Assembly: GCA_014773175.1 (NCBI GenBank)
Contig: VXCM01000402.1
Span: 280,281 to 344,280, forward strand
DNA length: 64,000 bases
Direction of reading: 5' to 3'
Source: Lucifuga dentata
Taxonomy: Eukaryota > Chordata > Actinopteri > Ophidiiformes > Bythitidae
Both the position numbers and the translations under genes were made by a program. The notes under the pieces were generated by a model. It made no database searches and had not been told where the DNA came from. It saw nothing but the letters and a program-made list of their open reading frames with translations. This document shows, in pieces, positions 46,019 to 57,445 of this stretch. Position 1 is the first letter of the stretch, and each line of letters starts with the position of its first letter.

Positions 46019-46021
46019 TTA

Positions 46022-47395
46022 GGGAGTTTTCACACCTAGTTTGTTTTGACCATATTTTCTGACCTTGGAGGTTTTCCCCTCACGTTTGGTTTGTTTGGGC
46101 GTATGTGAACACAGCAAACAAACTCGGGTCTGCAGCAAAAATCAGTCTCAGTTGGATTCCAATCAAGCTCTGGAGTGGTTAATTTGTGGTGTCATCTATA
46201 TCCTCTACTTAAAACCATTAAATCTGTTAGATGCTGTGAAATGGTCAAAACATATCAAATTTGCTTAATGAGAACATGAACATGTTGAAGGCTAGCATGT
46301 GGTTGTGTGTGCTCTGTATGTTGCTCCATTCTCCTGTTCAGCATCTGAAGGCAGTTTGTAGTCTTCATGCGAAGCAACATGTAGTTTTCCACACTTTGTC
46401 TCAAAGTCAAATTCAGCTTCTGCTGTCGTAGCTTGTATATGGACCAAATGATGACCAATGACTAGGTAAATATCCCAGGTAGTCCATGTTATTTAGTTAT
46501 CTGGCATATTACGTAGGGATGAGCGACTACACCATTATCTATATAGTGTCTCTATCCATAGCCATACTCAGATAGGCGGGGCTTAACCCAGAAATGGGCG
46601 GGGCTTAACCCAAAGAGTTAAGAATTGCTAGCTTACTTGCTAGTTAGCCTAGAAGCTACAAGAAGCTAGTAGAAATGTCCGTTTGTTTGAGAGATCACAA
46701 TGCTTTGTATTGATCTTTTTTTATTTTTTGTAACTGTGATCTATGAAAAATTTAATAAATTCAAAAAAAGAAATGTCAATTTCAAAAAAAGAAATGTCTG
46801 TTTGCTGTGTTTGCTAATGTCAGTATGCTACATGTGAATGTCCGCAGTAAATGAATGTGTTTGTTTAGCTGTGACTGAGAATAGCAAACCATAGCTAATA
46901 GATGCTACTATACTAGTGTAGACAGAGTCCACACTAGTAGCATAGCTGCTAGCTAGCTGCCTACTACTAGTTGCTCCACACACCGTGAGTCGTGTGTGGA
47001 GCAGCAGCAGTAGCGCTGTGTAGAGAGGAGCTCTGTGATTGGCTGCCTGGACGATCATGCAACCATGTGGACACAGCGTAGTAAGCGCTATCCACTCCGA
47101 TTTTTTTCCCTTCATTAGTATGGATATTGACACATTTTACTCGGCTGTACTCGTGCTTGTAAACATTATCTATAACGGATGCTCATCCCTAATATTATTA
47201 TTATTTATTTATTTATTTTTTTTGCTTTGATTTTGTTGCTCCCGCCCCCAGACGTTCCTCACCCATGACCAGAGCGACTGTTCTCACATGACTTTTGTTT
47301 TAGTTGGATGTGTGAAACTGAACCAAACACATCACTGTAACAATTTAGTTCCTGATTCAGACCAGATTAAGCAGACTACACATCTGAAAATCCCC
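46022..47395. mobile_element. Harbinger-like element with nested hAT
   Basis: The left end GGGAGTTTTCACACCTAG and the right end (minus strand GGGGATTTTCAGATGTGTAG) are inverted. TTA flanks both (46019-46021, 47396-47398), the TWA duplication of PIF/Harbinger elements. Its middle is occupied by a hAT-type insertion at 46514-47191, so the element proper is about 0.7 kb. A related fragment is at 25.66 kb. A minus-strand frame (46255-46458) lies inside, but I cannot match it to a transposase or Myb-like protein. Confidence 0.6.
46514..47191. mobile_element. Probable hAT element, nested
   Basis: It begins TAGGGATGAGC and ends GCTCATCCCTA, perfect 11-bp inverted ends. The flanks ATATTACG / ATATTATT agree at the first six of eight positions, compatible with a decayed 8-bp hAT duplication. 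Two direct copies of GGCGGGGCTTAACCCA lie at 46575-46613. TAGCTAGC-rich sequence fills the centre. No transposase frame. Confidence 0.6.
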
Positions 47396-47398
47396 TTA

Positions 47399-47559
47399 GT
47401 GTCAGTTGAATTTAAGCTAACATCCCTACATCTCCTTGTTCTCCCTCTATTATAAGACATCTCCATTTACAGCAAAATAAAACACAGACCTGAACCACGT
47501 GAAGAAAGCGGCAGCCCTATTTTCTTTAACTAGCAGACCCCTGAAAGCTATCACACAAA
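47399..47559. other. Intergenic spacer
   Basis: Short unique sequence after the transposon; nothing recognised. Confidence 0.4.
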
Positions 47560-47675
47560 GGAGGGGGGCTGTAATTGCGCGAGCGGGGCTAAACTATGCA
47601 ATTAGCTTCAAATGACAAGACAGTCTGCAAGCTGAAATTAGGCAGTTTCCAGAGCGTCTCCGAGAGAGAGAGCGT
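47560..47675. promoter_or_regulatory. Candidate conserved non-coding element
   Basis: GGCTGTAATTGCGCGAGCGG, ACTATGCAATTAGCTTCAAA and GCTGAAATTAGGCAG combine CpGs with TAATTG/CAATTA cores in unique sequence. Texture only. Confidence 0.3.
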
Positions 47676-48380
47676 GGCATTCTCCCAGCGTCTCACAGAT
47701 GAGGAAGAAAAGGAAAAAAGGCAAAAGATAAAAGAGGTCTCTGCTAAAATGCTGTACATAAAGTGTAATTAAAATAGGGTGACATCGAGTGGAATAATGA
47801 CAGTGGAAGTGAATATAAATCAGATGAAACAATGGAGCACATGTGAGACCAGTGTTCTCCCTGTGTTTTTGTAGCTGTGGTAATGGTTGTGGGTCATTCT
47901 GAATTTGGATTCGAGTCGTACTTTTGTTTCACGCACAGAATTTGGTTTCAGAAATGGTCTTATTTGGAAACATTATTATTTAAATTCACTTCCAAATAGT
48001 GACTATGTTTGCCTGGAAAACAATTTATCATCTACGTTACAGTGAATTTACTTGATGAATGTGCACCAGTCACTGTTCCAAACACAATCGCCCAGTGCCA
48101 ACATGAAGAAGTGTGAGTCATCTCAGCCAACTGTCAACCTGGCCTATAATTAAATGTAAAGTTCCTCGACCACAGTACAATAAACCCCCAATTCTGCAAG
48201 CACAAAACTCAACTTCTATATTATCGTTGAAGGAAACACAATGCTTGTGATAGAAAATGGCACATATCAAAGGCTATTGAAGGAGTAGCCAATTATAGCA
48301 GTAAGAATAGTTCCCTTAGCGCTTAGCAACTTTCATGTTCTTAGAAGTCTTGGAAGTCACTACCTTACTGCTAGCAATCG

Positions 48381-48383
<3 letters not shown>
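47676..48383. other. Intergenic, no gene seen
   Basis: Unique AT-rich sequence; no gene, RNA or clear repeat. Confidence 0.45.
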
Positions 48384-48420
<37 letters not shown>

Positions 48421-48472
48421 CCCATTGTCACTTTACATAAGTGTCTACCAAATGAATAAATGTAAATGTACC
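48384..48472 (+). repeat. (CT)n followed by SINE/LINE 3' tail
   Basis: (CT)n at 48384-48418 runs into CATTGTCACTTTACATAAG, TGTCTACCAAATGAATAAAT and GTAAATGTA. The second part is the 3'-tail pattern shared by fish SINEs and their partner LINEs; the opposite-strand relative is at 29787-29845. No SINE head is recognised upstream. Confidence 0.55.
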
Positions 48473-49202
48473 AGTTGAGAAATTTGGGTTATACTCAACC
48501 AAAAACATTCTCCATGAGACGTCATCAAAGCACCTGAAAGGATGTATTTACTCCTTGATTACACCTCCCATAAATGTTTCTTTGTTGCATACCAGGGAAC
48601 CAGAAACCACTTTTTACCTCCATCTCCAGAGTAGATGCACTCAGATAGTTCAGGAACTGTGGAGTGGAGCTTGCAAGGTCGAATATCAATCACAATACCT
48701 GAAGCGACTCTGAGAGACATAGTAGTAAGTGATACAACACAATGGAGGCTTTTGTTGGACACCAACCAGCATACGCTATCAGTATGAGACCCAGTAATGC
48801 CTTTGTTGGCAACCAATAGGGCAATACACTAGTAGGTAAGTTGTGTGTTTGTGTTCTGGAAGTGTATTCATCACTTCCTCTAATTTCCATAATATTCATG
48901 GCACTTGAAGCATGATAGGAATGTGGGCATGGAAATCACTGAAAGAACTACACAATTCCGATTCCCAAGACTTCTGTGTGAAGTATACTCATTTAGGTAT
49001 GAAATTTTAGTCCAAAGGTGCCTTACATACAAGCTCTGGTCTAGTCAGCATAACATGTACTTCTGCCCAGATTAAAGAGCTTGGTCCAGAGCTATGCCTG
49101 CCCAGGCATTGTGCAATCAATTTGCAAGGTAATAGGCATAATATAATCCAGGAATTATGGAGGATTTGCAGAATCTGTGGATTGCAACCATTCAGGTTGG
49201 GT
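48473..49202. other. Intergenic, no gene seen
   Basis: Unique sequence. Minus-strand frames at 48559-48899 and 49007-49246 have no recognisable domain, and the latter runs into a hAT end. Confidence 0.4.
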
Positions 49203-49210
49203 CCTACTGT

Positions 49211-49948
49211 CAGGGCCGGCCCTAGCTTTTCTGGGGTCCTGGGCAAGTTATTTGCTGGGGCTCCCCATCCAGGAGCACGAGAGATGGTATTTTTGGTGTG
49301 AATGCTGTCAAGCTAAATAAATAAATAATAAATAAAAGCACAAATATCTGTGGATTACTAAATACTATATGTCATTTTTAATCTTATTTCACTCTCCCCA
49401 ACAGCCAAAATTAAAATGCAAATTAAACACGTTTCAAACTACTGTAGTGATTTCTGATAACGTACAAAAGGGGCGTGGCTACCCTTTACTTCCCACTCTA
49501 CAGTATTAATCTTACACCCCACAATTCCNGTACAAAAGGGGCGTGGCTACCCTTTACTTCCCACTCTACAGTATTAATCTTACACCCCACAATTCCCCCA
49601 ACCCACTCCATAAACATCTCTAAGAGCCTCATCTTAACTAAAACGTAATGTCAAACCATAATATGCATAAATTCCATGTTATATTAGTTCTGTGCTGAAT
49701 AAAGGTGCATTTTATAACACACCTTTAGTGAGTTGTCGAAGCACATTGAGCTCAACATATACTACTGTTCCCACTTCTATCAGGTAAGGTGCTCACAGAG
49801 TTAGCACATAGAGTTAGTTACATCTCTGCAGCTCCTGAACTTATTTACTGCTAATGAAAATTCACTTTAGTTTCACTTTCAATGTGGCCCTAGCGGCTGC
49901 GGGGCCCTAGGCAACCGCTTAGTTCGCCTATGCCATGGGCCGGCCCTG
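49211..49948. mobile_element. hAT element (CAGGGCCGGCCC family)
   Basis: It begins CAGGGCCGGCCCTAG and ends GGGCCGGCCCTG. A perfect 8-bp target duplication CCTACTGT flanks it (49203-49210, 49949-49956). The GGGCCCTAGGCAACCGCTTA word before the right end is typical of this widespread fish hAT family. 49462-49528 and 49530-49596 are an artefactual 67-bp duplication around N 49529. No transposase is left, so it is non-autonomous. Confidence 0.92.
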
Positions 49949-49956
49949 CCTACTGT

Positions 49957-50309
49957 GGTAAAGAAACCAGTTAATGAGAAACAATAAGAGCTGCTGTTGC
50001 ACTGCTGAACCTGTAGGGTGTATTCATGATTTTATTTGTCACCTGGTTACCAAAGACAGAAAGGTTTATATGCATATTTGCAAAAGTAACCATAAACCTA
50101 TTGGCAAAACATCTTAATAATTACACCCAGATGTAAGAAATGTAAAAAGAGAACATCAAAATTCCTGTTTTCCAGCTCAGACATGCTAATCAGGGTATAC
50201 CTGAGTTATTTTTAACTGACTCTTCCACATTCCATTTTATTTTTCATGTATCACATTCTACAGTCTGGTGAACTGAAGTGTGTAAAAAAAATATATACAA
50301 TTACCTGTC
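49957..50309. other. Intergenic, no gene seen
   Basis: AT-rich unique sequence; nothing recognised. Confidence 0.4.
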
Positions 50310-50510
50310 CAGTGTCAGCTGTGGCCTTGAGATCTCTTATTAAGTCCAGGCTGGAGAGGCTCGGCTCGCTTGAATAAGCCCAGCGAGGTGGTCATTACAT
50401 GGCTCCTCTCTGCAGCTATTATTGCATTAGCTAAACTGACCATTAAATAAGCACCCAGTTTCCCCCATCTGGATCCACACATCCAAGGAGCCGGTTTGAG
50501 CATTATGATT
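50310..50510. promoter_or_regulatory. Candidate conserved non-coding element
   Basis: A unique block with TGAGATCTCTTATTAAGTCC, GGTCATTACATGGCTCC, GCAGCTATTATTGCATTAGC and CTGACCATTAAATAAGCACC. It has balanced composition and ATTA/TAAT cores with no repeat signal. Texture only. Confidence 0.3.
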
Positions 50511-51359
50511 CTCGGTACATATGCTTGGTGTATTTATTCCACTTTACCAGTCTAAGGCTGTGATTTGTTGTCAAACCTTTAGCAGAACGCCTAAAAAAAA
50601 TAGTATATGATTTTCTAGGAGCAGGCACAAATCCAGAAGTCAAGTTGCATGAAAAGATGCTCAGTGGGTGTTTTTCTGCTTCACCAATGAAAAATGCATC
50701 ACTCATTTTCAAACATTTGGACCAGAGCCTGGAGAAAATACCATACATTTCTGGGACTGTCAAAGCAGTGGAAAACCAAACTGCTTTTCTCTGCTTCAGT
50801 GAAGAAAGTATATCTGTTATTCTCAGACATAAATGCTCGACGATAGCATTAAAGCTCAACACCGATAATTCAGGAAAGTAATTCAGACTCTCTTAACCAC
50901 AATGATCATTAACTTCTTATTGTTATTGATTAGCCTATTCACCTTATGGTTTGGGTCTGAATGATTCCCTGATTAGCCATGTAAAACCAGTAGTACAGCA
51001 TGACCTCGGGTGCTAGTTTGAATTCAGCTGTTGTATGGGGGAGTGATGAATAATTGTCTGCTAAGGCATTAGTGTTTCCCTGCATTCACTATGAGCTTAT
51101 AGAGAGAGAGAGGAGGAGATAGTAGGCTTTTTGTAGGCTTTAACACAGAGAAAGTCACTGTTAGATGAGCCTTAAAGCTTTGTTGTCAATGTGGACTGTT
51201 TTAATGAATAATGGATGACAGTGAGACAAAGCAATGCAGAGGGAGTTTATTGAGAAGGCGGAATGGGAATAGACATGAGTAGATAGACAATAAATTGCAA
51301 GAGTTTCACTGTGGTTATTCAGTTGCTGAGGTTCCACCTGTCAGCAGATATTTTTAGAT
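50511..51359. other. Intergenic, no gene seen
   Basis: Overlapping frames on opposite strands at 50503-50881 are the cleanest open stretch in the window but show no domain, codon asymmetry or splice context. Short (GA)n near 51101-51118. Confidence 0.4.
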
Positions 51360-51510
51360 TTGCCAGAACCAATGGTCATTTTACGCTGATAATTAGCCAT
51401 TTAATATGAGCAATTATCCATGCTTCTCCCCAGCCTCTAATGAGGAAGACGAGGGAGTAAATGACCGACCATCGTTGGAGCAATTTACCGCAGATTTCAA
51501 ACTGTCATTA
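51360..51510. promoter_or_regulatory. Candidate conserved non-coding element
   Basis: GCTGATAATTAGCCATTTAA, TATGAGCAATTATCCATGC and CCTCTAATGAGGAAGACG lie in unique sequence. The paired ATAATTAG/CAATTAT cores are enhancer-like. Texture only. Confidence 0.25.
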
Positions 51511-54500
51511 CACCTTGGATGTAAAAAGGTTGAGAGAAGTAGAATTTACACAGGTATGTGCATGTGTGGAAGTCTATTTTTAAATCCATGCCTCCTGGGA
51601 CAGAGACTGAATCCTGAGTTCATAGATGGTGCCTCTTGGCGGGGGATGAGATGGAGGCAATCCCCGCTGTCAGGCCTCCATGCTGTGAGGATCTTGCCAT
51701 TTGAGTCCCATGCCTGAGGCATCTGTGCCTGGGACAAGGCTACCGGAGTTCCAAATTACTGTTCTCCTCTAACAAACACCTGAACAACTTAAAGAACAAA
51801 CTGCAAAGGAATAAAAAAATACAGTGTTATACCTCATGCAAACTGTGTGATAATGCATATAAAATCAATGTATTTCACTGGTAGGTGTAAGACATAATCT
51901 ACAGTCAGACTATATGACACCAAGCCTCTACGCATGTTCAACTGTACTAACAATCTCTGTTGAAAAAAATATGTAAGCAGAAATGTATCATCATGTATAG
52001 ACAGAGAGGTCGTAGGACCAGTCAAATTTTGTAGCCGGCTGTCTTCGGTCGCAAGGGCGCTTAATTGGCCATCAATGTATGTCACATGCAATTAGGACCA
52101 ATTAGGTTTGGATTAATGACCAAAGATTTCATCACAATTTTCTCGATTGATAGTTTATTTATGACCAACAGAAGATGTGCTGTATTTGGGAGCCTTTGAT
52201 TGTTTATTGCTGTGATTCTCCTTATTTCCCAGGGATTCTTTGTGTTGCAGTTAGCATTTATTATGAGCAGCTAACTGCATGTACCTGCAAACTTGATCTG
52301 TCACGTCGTAGTACAAGTGCATTAGATGCTATTAAACAAAACATTTGGAAGCCATGTCTAAGCATTAGCCCCTTTTAATATAATACACTGTAAGCATTAT
52401 TTCACAAGGGAAATATATAACACACTTTAATATGTTTGCTAAATGCCCGGGGCATATGCATTTTTGAAAGAGCCAGGACCAAAAGCAATTAACACCCCTG
52501 TTTTAGCACCAGCTGCATTGATCAACTGTAATCTAATGAAACTACACAGGTTTTCAGGAAAACAGCCAGCTAGAGTATGGGGGCTTTGTTAGCATATGCT
52601 AGTTGCTGGAAGTATTTATCCAAGGAGCTATAGAGTAACATGAGTACAATAATTTTTGTTTTGGGTGGCAATCAATTTCATGGGAATCAAACCTCTTACG
52701 CAGGTTTCATTCATGGCATGGTTGAATCAAAAACATGTAAGAAGCATAAAATGACAGCAGCTTGCTTATTTCAGACTTTCCCAAACAAAATTAGGATTGA
52801 TAATCAAACACAAAGTTACTGATCTCTCTCTATGTAAAGAACTGCCATTCCAATGGGGAAAACAGTGTTGATTCGCACAAGCTGCCAAAGCTTTAACACT
52901 GAGCAGTGTGTTCACTCTCTTGTTCATTCAAGGTGTGTGACAGAGTGAATGTTCATTAAAACAGACAACTGCTGTTAAGTCCTCTGACCCCTGGGTGTCT
53001 CCTTATAGAGGCAGCGCTGATGAGTTCTCAGCTAGCCTAACCCATTGAAGACAAATCAAATGACACTCTTTGATGCAGGTTAGAGTTGAGTGACCTTATG
53101 GTTTAGAGGGCAGCTTAATACAATATTATTGGTTTCATCTATCAACATACCTGATAATGGTTAAAGATGGTGAATACTCTGCACTTGGCACTGACTGATT
53201 GTCGTAACCCAACAAGTCTGCAGCAGCAACATGCACCATTTCTAGAAGCAACAGTGCAGCAGAGAGGTGATGTCCTTCCATCAGAGGTGAAAGGTTCAAG
53301 ACCTTATGTTGGCAAACACCTGACAAGCATTCTTAGGTAATACTCGAATCCCTTTTTAAAATCAGGGACTGCACACTTAATCATTTAATTGTATTTTCTT
53401 TGGCATTTATGGCTCATGCAGCTCTAAGTTATTCAACTCAACGTAGCCTCAACACCGCAAATCTCAAAGGTAATTCATTTTTCTGAATGATCCTCTAATT
53501 TTGAAGGATCCTCTTAAAAGTACTTGCATAGGACATGTACCAGTAAAGTGAACAAGTTCATATAAGGGTCTTAAAAGCTGAAGGAACAAGGGAAAGATGA
53601 AAACCTATTTGCTTTATACTAAAAATTACATTAAAAAAAAAATAAGCTGGAAATTTACAGTGAGCATAATCATTTATTTTCAAAGACAACTGAGGAGAAA
53701 CATCTTGAAAGAGATATATACTGTATGTATATATACACACACAGCCAGATATAGAGTATCTTCCATTAAAGTGAATTCTAAAACTAAATGTCACATTTGA
53801 AGATGAGCTGAGAATGTCAGCTAATGAGTGATTAGTGAAGCAGAAGCTGCCGTGCTTCTGCTCCTGCTGTTACTTTGCTTTCCTGTAATTTTCAAAAAAC
53901 TGCAAATGAAGGCTAATAAAATGGTTCAAAAACACATGGACAAATTGAATAAATATCCTGAAAGTGACTCAAATACTCAAATGTAGGTACATGTGTACTT
54001 TAGTGTGGGTGCATTTTACCTAAATAAACTCTATTTTGCTGGTCGGCATGAAACATACTATGAACCCTTTGTCCACCATCATACACACACACTCCAAACA
54101 CAAACATACATGTCCACTTCATTCCCAGTTAAAAATCAAACACTCTTGTCATATGTTTCTCATTTGAACTTAAAATACTTCTTCTCTGCTTTACCCTTCT
54201 TTGCCTCCTCCCCCCTGCCTTTCTGTCTTCCTGGCGTCCCCTTCTTCCCTTGCTTATCTGAAAGGCGAGATGGCGGCCAGCGCTGTTAGCCAAACAAACC
54301 CAGGCGAGGCATGTAATGGGCCCCCGTCAGTCCAACACTCCACTTGAGAAGGTGTCTTTAGGCTCCCTCCCCTGACGAAGAGGTCTGCTTTACATTTGCA
54401 CTTATTTATGATCTGCAAAGAGCTGGGAGCGTCTTAGCAGTGCTTTGCTGGGAGTGGAGCTGCTGTTGGTTCCTAAGAGCCTATGGCACATATATAGTAC

Positions 54501-54956
54501 ACACAGGTCGTCAGCATGAGGTGTGATCTGAGTGTTGTGGCATTGCCAAGGTGTCACCTTGCTTTTCCACTTTTTAGTGGCCATTTCATGTGCCACAAAT
54601 CCACGGTGAGCGGTGGCCATGAAAGAGGAAAGTGCATTGACCGAAACCTAATCATTTACGAGTGAACATTTGCATTTGCTGCCCAACATCCTCCTTCGCT
54701 TCCTTTTCAGGCTGTGAACACGCAAAAGCTCCTGCTTCATCTTTGAGATTATGGAGTGGGGCTTTCGACTCACCCAAAAGAATCATTACATAGACCAAAA
54801 CAGGATGCAGCTTGTCATATTACAGAATGTGAGATTGATTATTTTCAAAACCTAACACATTCTCTGACAATAGAAATTATTGCTGAGAATAATATTGAAG
54901 GGTTCCCATTCTGCTTTTTGTTATTTTCTCACATTTTTATAAGGTAATAAAGTAGG
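51511..54956. other. Intergenic, no gene seen
   Basis: Mostly unique. 51580-51740 is relatively GC-rich with CATGCCT words in mixed orientation. A short (TA) and (CA) run is at 53712-53742. 54180-54300 is pyrimidine-rich and runs into CpG-containing sequence. No coding gene or RNA recognised. Confidence 0.4.
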
Positions 54957-54987
54957 GAATGTTGAATGTTGTCAACATTCAACATTC
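54957..54987. repeat. Perfect 15-bp hairpin
   Basis: GAATGTTGAATGTTG (54957-54971), one T, then CAACATTCAACATTC (54973-54987). The arms are exact reverse complements and each contains two 7-bp ATTCAAC/GTTGAAT units. Confidence 0.8.
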
Positions 54988-56829
54988 AACAAGGGAGAGT
55001 AGTAGTGGACTATTGTGTTGTTTCCACATTAAAGATTTCAAAATAGACTTTAAATGAAATTAAGAACATAGAAATCTGTATATTGAAGACCATTCTATCA
55101 TATATAGGTATGTTGTACATAGAGTGCAAAAATCAGCACAAAGTGAGAAAAGAATGCACATTATGAAGTTGGTGATGTAACAGCAAACAATGAATTAATG
55201 GATGGTTTTCCTTCAATGAGTATGTGCAACGATGTGGACTTATATTTGACAATACCTGAGCACACACACAGACCTGTGAAATTACCTTTAAATGTCATAT
55301 TCAGACATCATATGTAAATGTGTGTATTTCTCTATCGTGCAGAAACACACGTCATGTAGTCACTCACTTTATCATGCACAAATTTTTCACGCATCCCTAT
55401 TTTCAGTATTGGCTCGCTCACTCTCACTCCGACACACACACACCGAAGTTAATTCCTCTGATTACTGGTTTACACAACAGCACAGGTGGCCCGCCCCAGG
55501 CTCTTTTTCCATCCCCTCCTACCCAACCAGAGAGCGAGAAATGGAGAGGCAGAAAACTAGGGATGAATGTGTTAACGTGTGAAAACATAATGAAAGTTGG
55601 CCTGAAGGTAAAGACCGAGGATTACAAAGTGAATCCAGGCTCAGCAACCAGCTGGAAGACTTTTAGGTTGCACACACACACTTGATACAGTACCATATTG
55701 TGGTTTATGTATTCTGCACTGCTTAAAGCTGTGTGGGAAATGCGGCCAATAAGATGTGTTAACTCATATTTGGTGCAGGAAGGAAGTGAAGGTGAGAATG
55801 AAAGAAGATGATGATGATACTGGACAAAAAGAGCCTGATTTGCATTGAGGGCTTATGGTGTCAGCAGTAGTTATCATTAACATGTACACATGCAAAACCC
55901 CGCAACTCATTTATTATTAAATACGGGGATTTGACATACGTTTTAAAGTTTCATGAATAACACGTTGTTTCGTGTTACATCATTTCCCCCTGCCGTGTGT
56001 GAGTTACGACCCCAGGTAGCTGACATCTTTCACAATAACAACACATAACTCAGCTTGCAGTCTCTCTGTCTCCAAGACCGCCATCGGATGCCACCCTCCC
56101 TCCATGATATCCATTTCTTAACAGGAAACAGACACAATAACAGCATGTGCATTTATGTATGCATGGATGTGCACGTGTGCACAAATGCCTTTGTGTGCAT
56201 AGGATTACATCACACGCCTGTATGATCCTGTTTGTGCAAAATGTGAAATGCATTAGCAGCACAGTTCTGCCTGTCTGTGTGCCATCTCAGAGATTCACTT
56301 TATTGATCTGAAAACTGACCATGAGTGAGTGCACTTAGCCTGTAGGGGAAAAAAAAAAAAAAATGAAGGCTAAGGGAAATGGTAAAATGCACAGTTCCCT
56401 CCATGGTTTATTTATCCCTTCCTTGCCACTGGGACATACACCATTTCCAGAAGCCCTTGTGTTAACGATACACCTCCACCGCACAAGAATGCATATACAA
56501 ATAAACCGGACAAACCATAAGCAAACAAAGAGCACACATGACCACAGATGCATAAACAATATCGCATAAACGGGAAGATAAGCTTGGCCTTGTAAACTTG
56601 TTACCAACTGCAGCACATAACTACACATACACACAGACATGAAAAGCCCCATAATGACTCTAAACTATAGACTTTCCCTTTGATACAACCACCTCAACAA
56701 ATCAATGGGATATTACTACCCTAGCGCACAATGATAACACGACCCTCAACATTGATTGTGCAACTGCCTCAGAGCTCTTTTGTTTGTCATATTAAAGCCA
56801 CTGACAGGCACTTTATCCACGGTATTGAT
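54988..56829. other. Intergenic, no gene seen
   Basis: Unique sequence with short CA patches (55430-55442, 55672-55680) and poly(A) at 56348-56363. The frames are featureless. Confidence 0.45.
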
Positions 56830-56935
56830 GCATCCATAGCCCATTTATAAATGCCACCTGATAAAGCCACAATTTCCTGCTTTAATCAGACTGCTAATTG
56901 CAACCTCAGGACCTATCTTATTGAGAAACATGGAG
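56830..56935. promoter_or_regulatory. Candidate conserved non-coding element
   Basis: CCACCTGATAAAGCCACAAT, CTGCTTTAATCAGACTGC and TAATTGCAACCTCAGG lie in unique sequence just before a GA microsatellite. Texture only. Confidence 0.25.
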
Positions 56936-56949
56936 ATGAAGGGGGGGGN

Positions 56950-56984
<35 letters not shown>

Positions 56985-57115
56985 AGAACGAGAGAAGGGG
57001 GCAAAGCAAGGAAGGGAAGAGAGATCAGACTGGTTGCTAGTCCTTAATATTTAGTCTGATTAATGACAAACATGTAAAGAAAGAAAGAAAGAAAAAGAAA
57101 AAAGAAAGAAAAAAC
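56950..57115 (+). repeat. (GA)n and GAAA-rich tract
   Basis: A G run with a single N at 56949 leads into (GA)n at 56950-56979, then purine-rich sequence and GAAA/GAAAA repeats at about 57076-57115. Confidence 0.8.
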
Positions 57116-57445
57116 AAGCAGGGATGATGGATGAGGCGTGCAGGCCGCCTAATTTGTGACCGGCTGTTCACACCTCTCCGCCGAGGAGGCGCCCTGCTGT
57201 GCGAGCAGTGTACAGTTCTGATTGCACTGATGTTATGGAAGTGACGCTCTCTAACTCACAACACCTGGCTCTCCGCTCCAGCCGGCCTCCCAGCTGCACC
57301 GCCGGGCGTGCAGGCAGACAGGAAGTGAGACGAGGTNCCGCTCCAGCCGGCCTCCCAGCTGCACCGCCGGGCGTGCAGGCAGACAGGAAGTGAGACGAGG
57401 TGGAGGGATGGAGGCTTGGCACAGGAAGAACCGTGAATTTCTGCC
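57116..57445. other. GC- and CpG-rich block with gap duplication
   Basis: This looks like the most GC-rich non-transposon stretch in the window, with GCCGCC/CCGGC words and several CpGs. 57273-57336 and 57338-57401 are an artefactual 64-bp duplication around N 57337, which inflates its size. It could be a small CpG island or an enhancer. No TATA box, splice site or coding frame supports a promoter. Confidence 0.35.

Noticed and set aside
46255..46458. Minus-strand frame as a Harbinger Myb-like second protein
   Set aside because: Its place inside a Harbinger-like element is suggestive, but I see no Myb tryptophan pattern.
50503..50881. Overlapping 119- and 78-codon frames on opposite strands
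   Set aside because: No recognisable domain, no splice context and both strands equally open. An exon cannot be excluded but is not supported.
54400..54620. Possible microRNA precursor or exon in a GC-moderate stretch
   Set aside because: No convincing hairpin of the right geometry and no known seed recognised.
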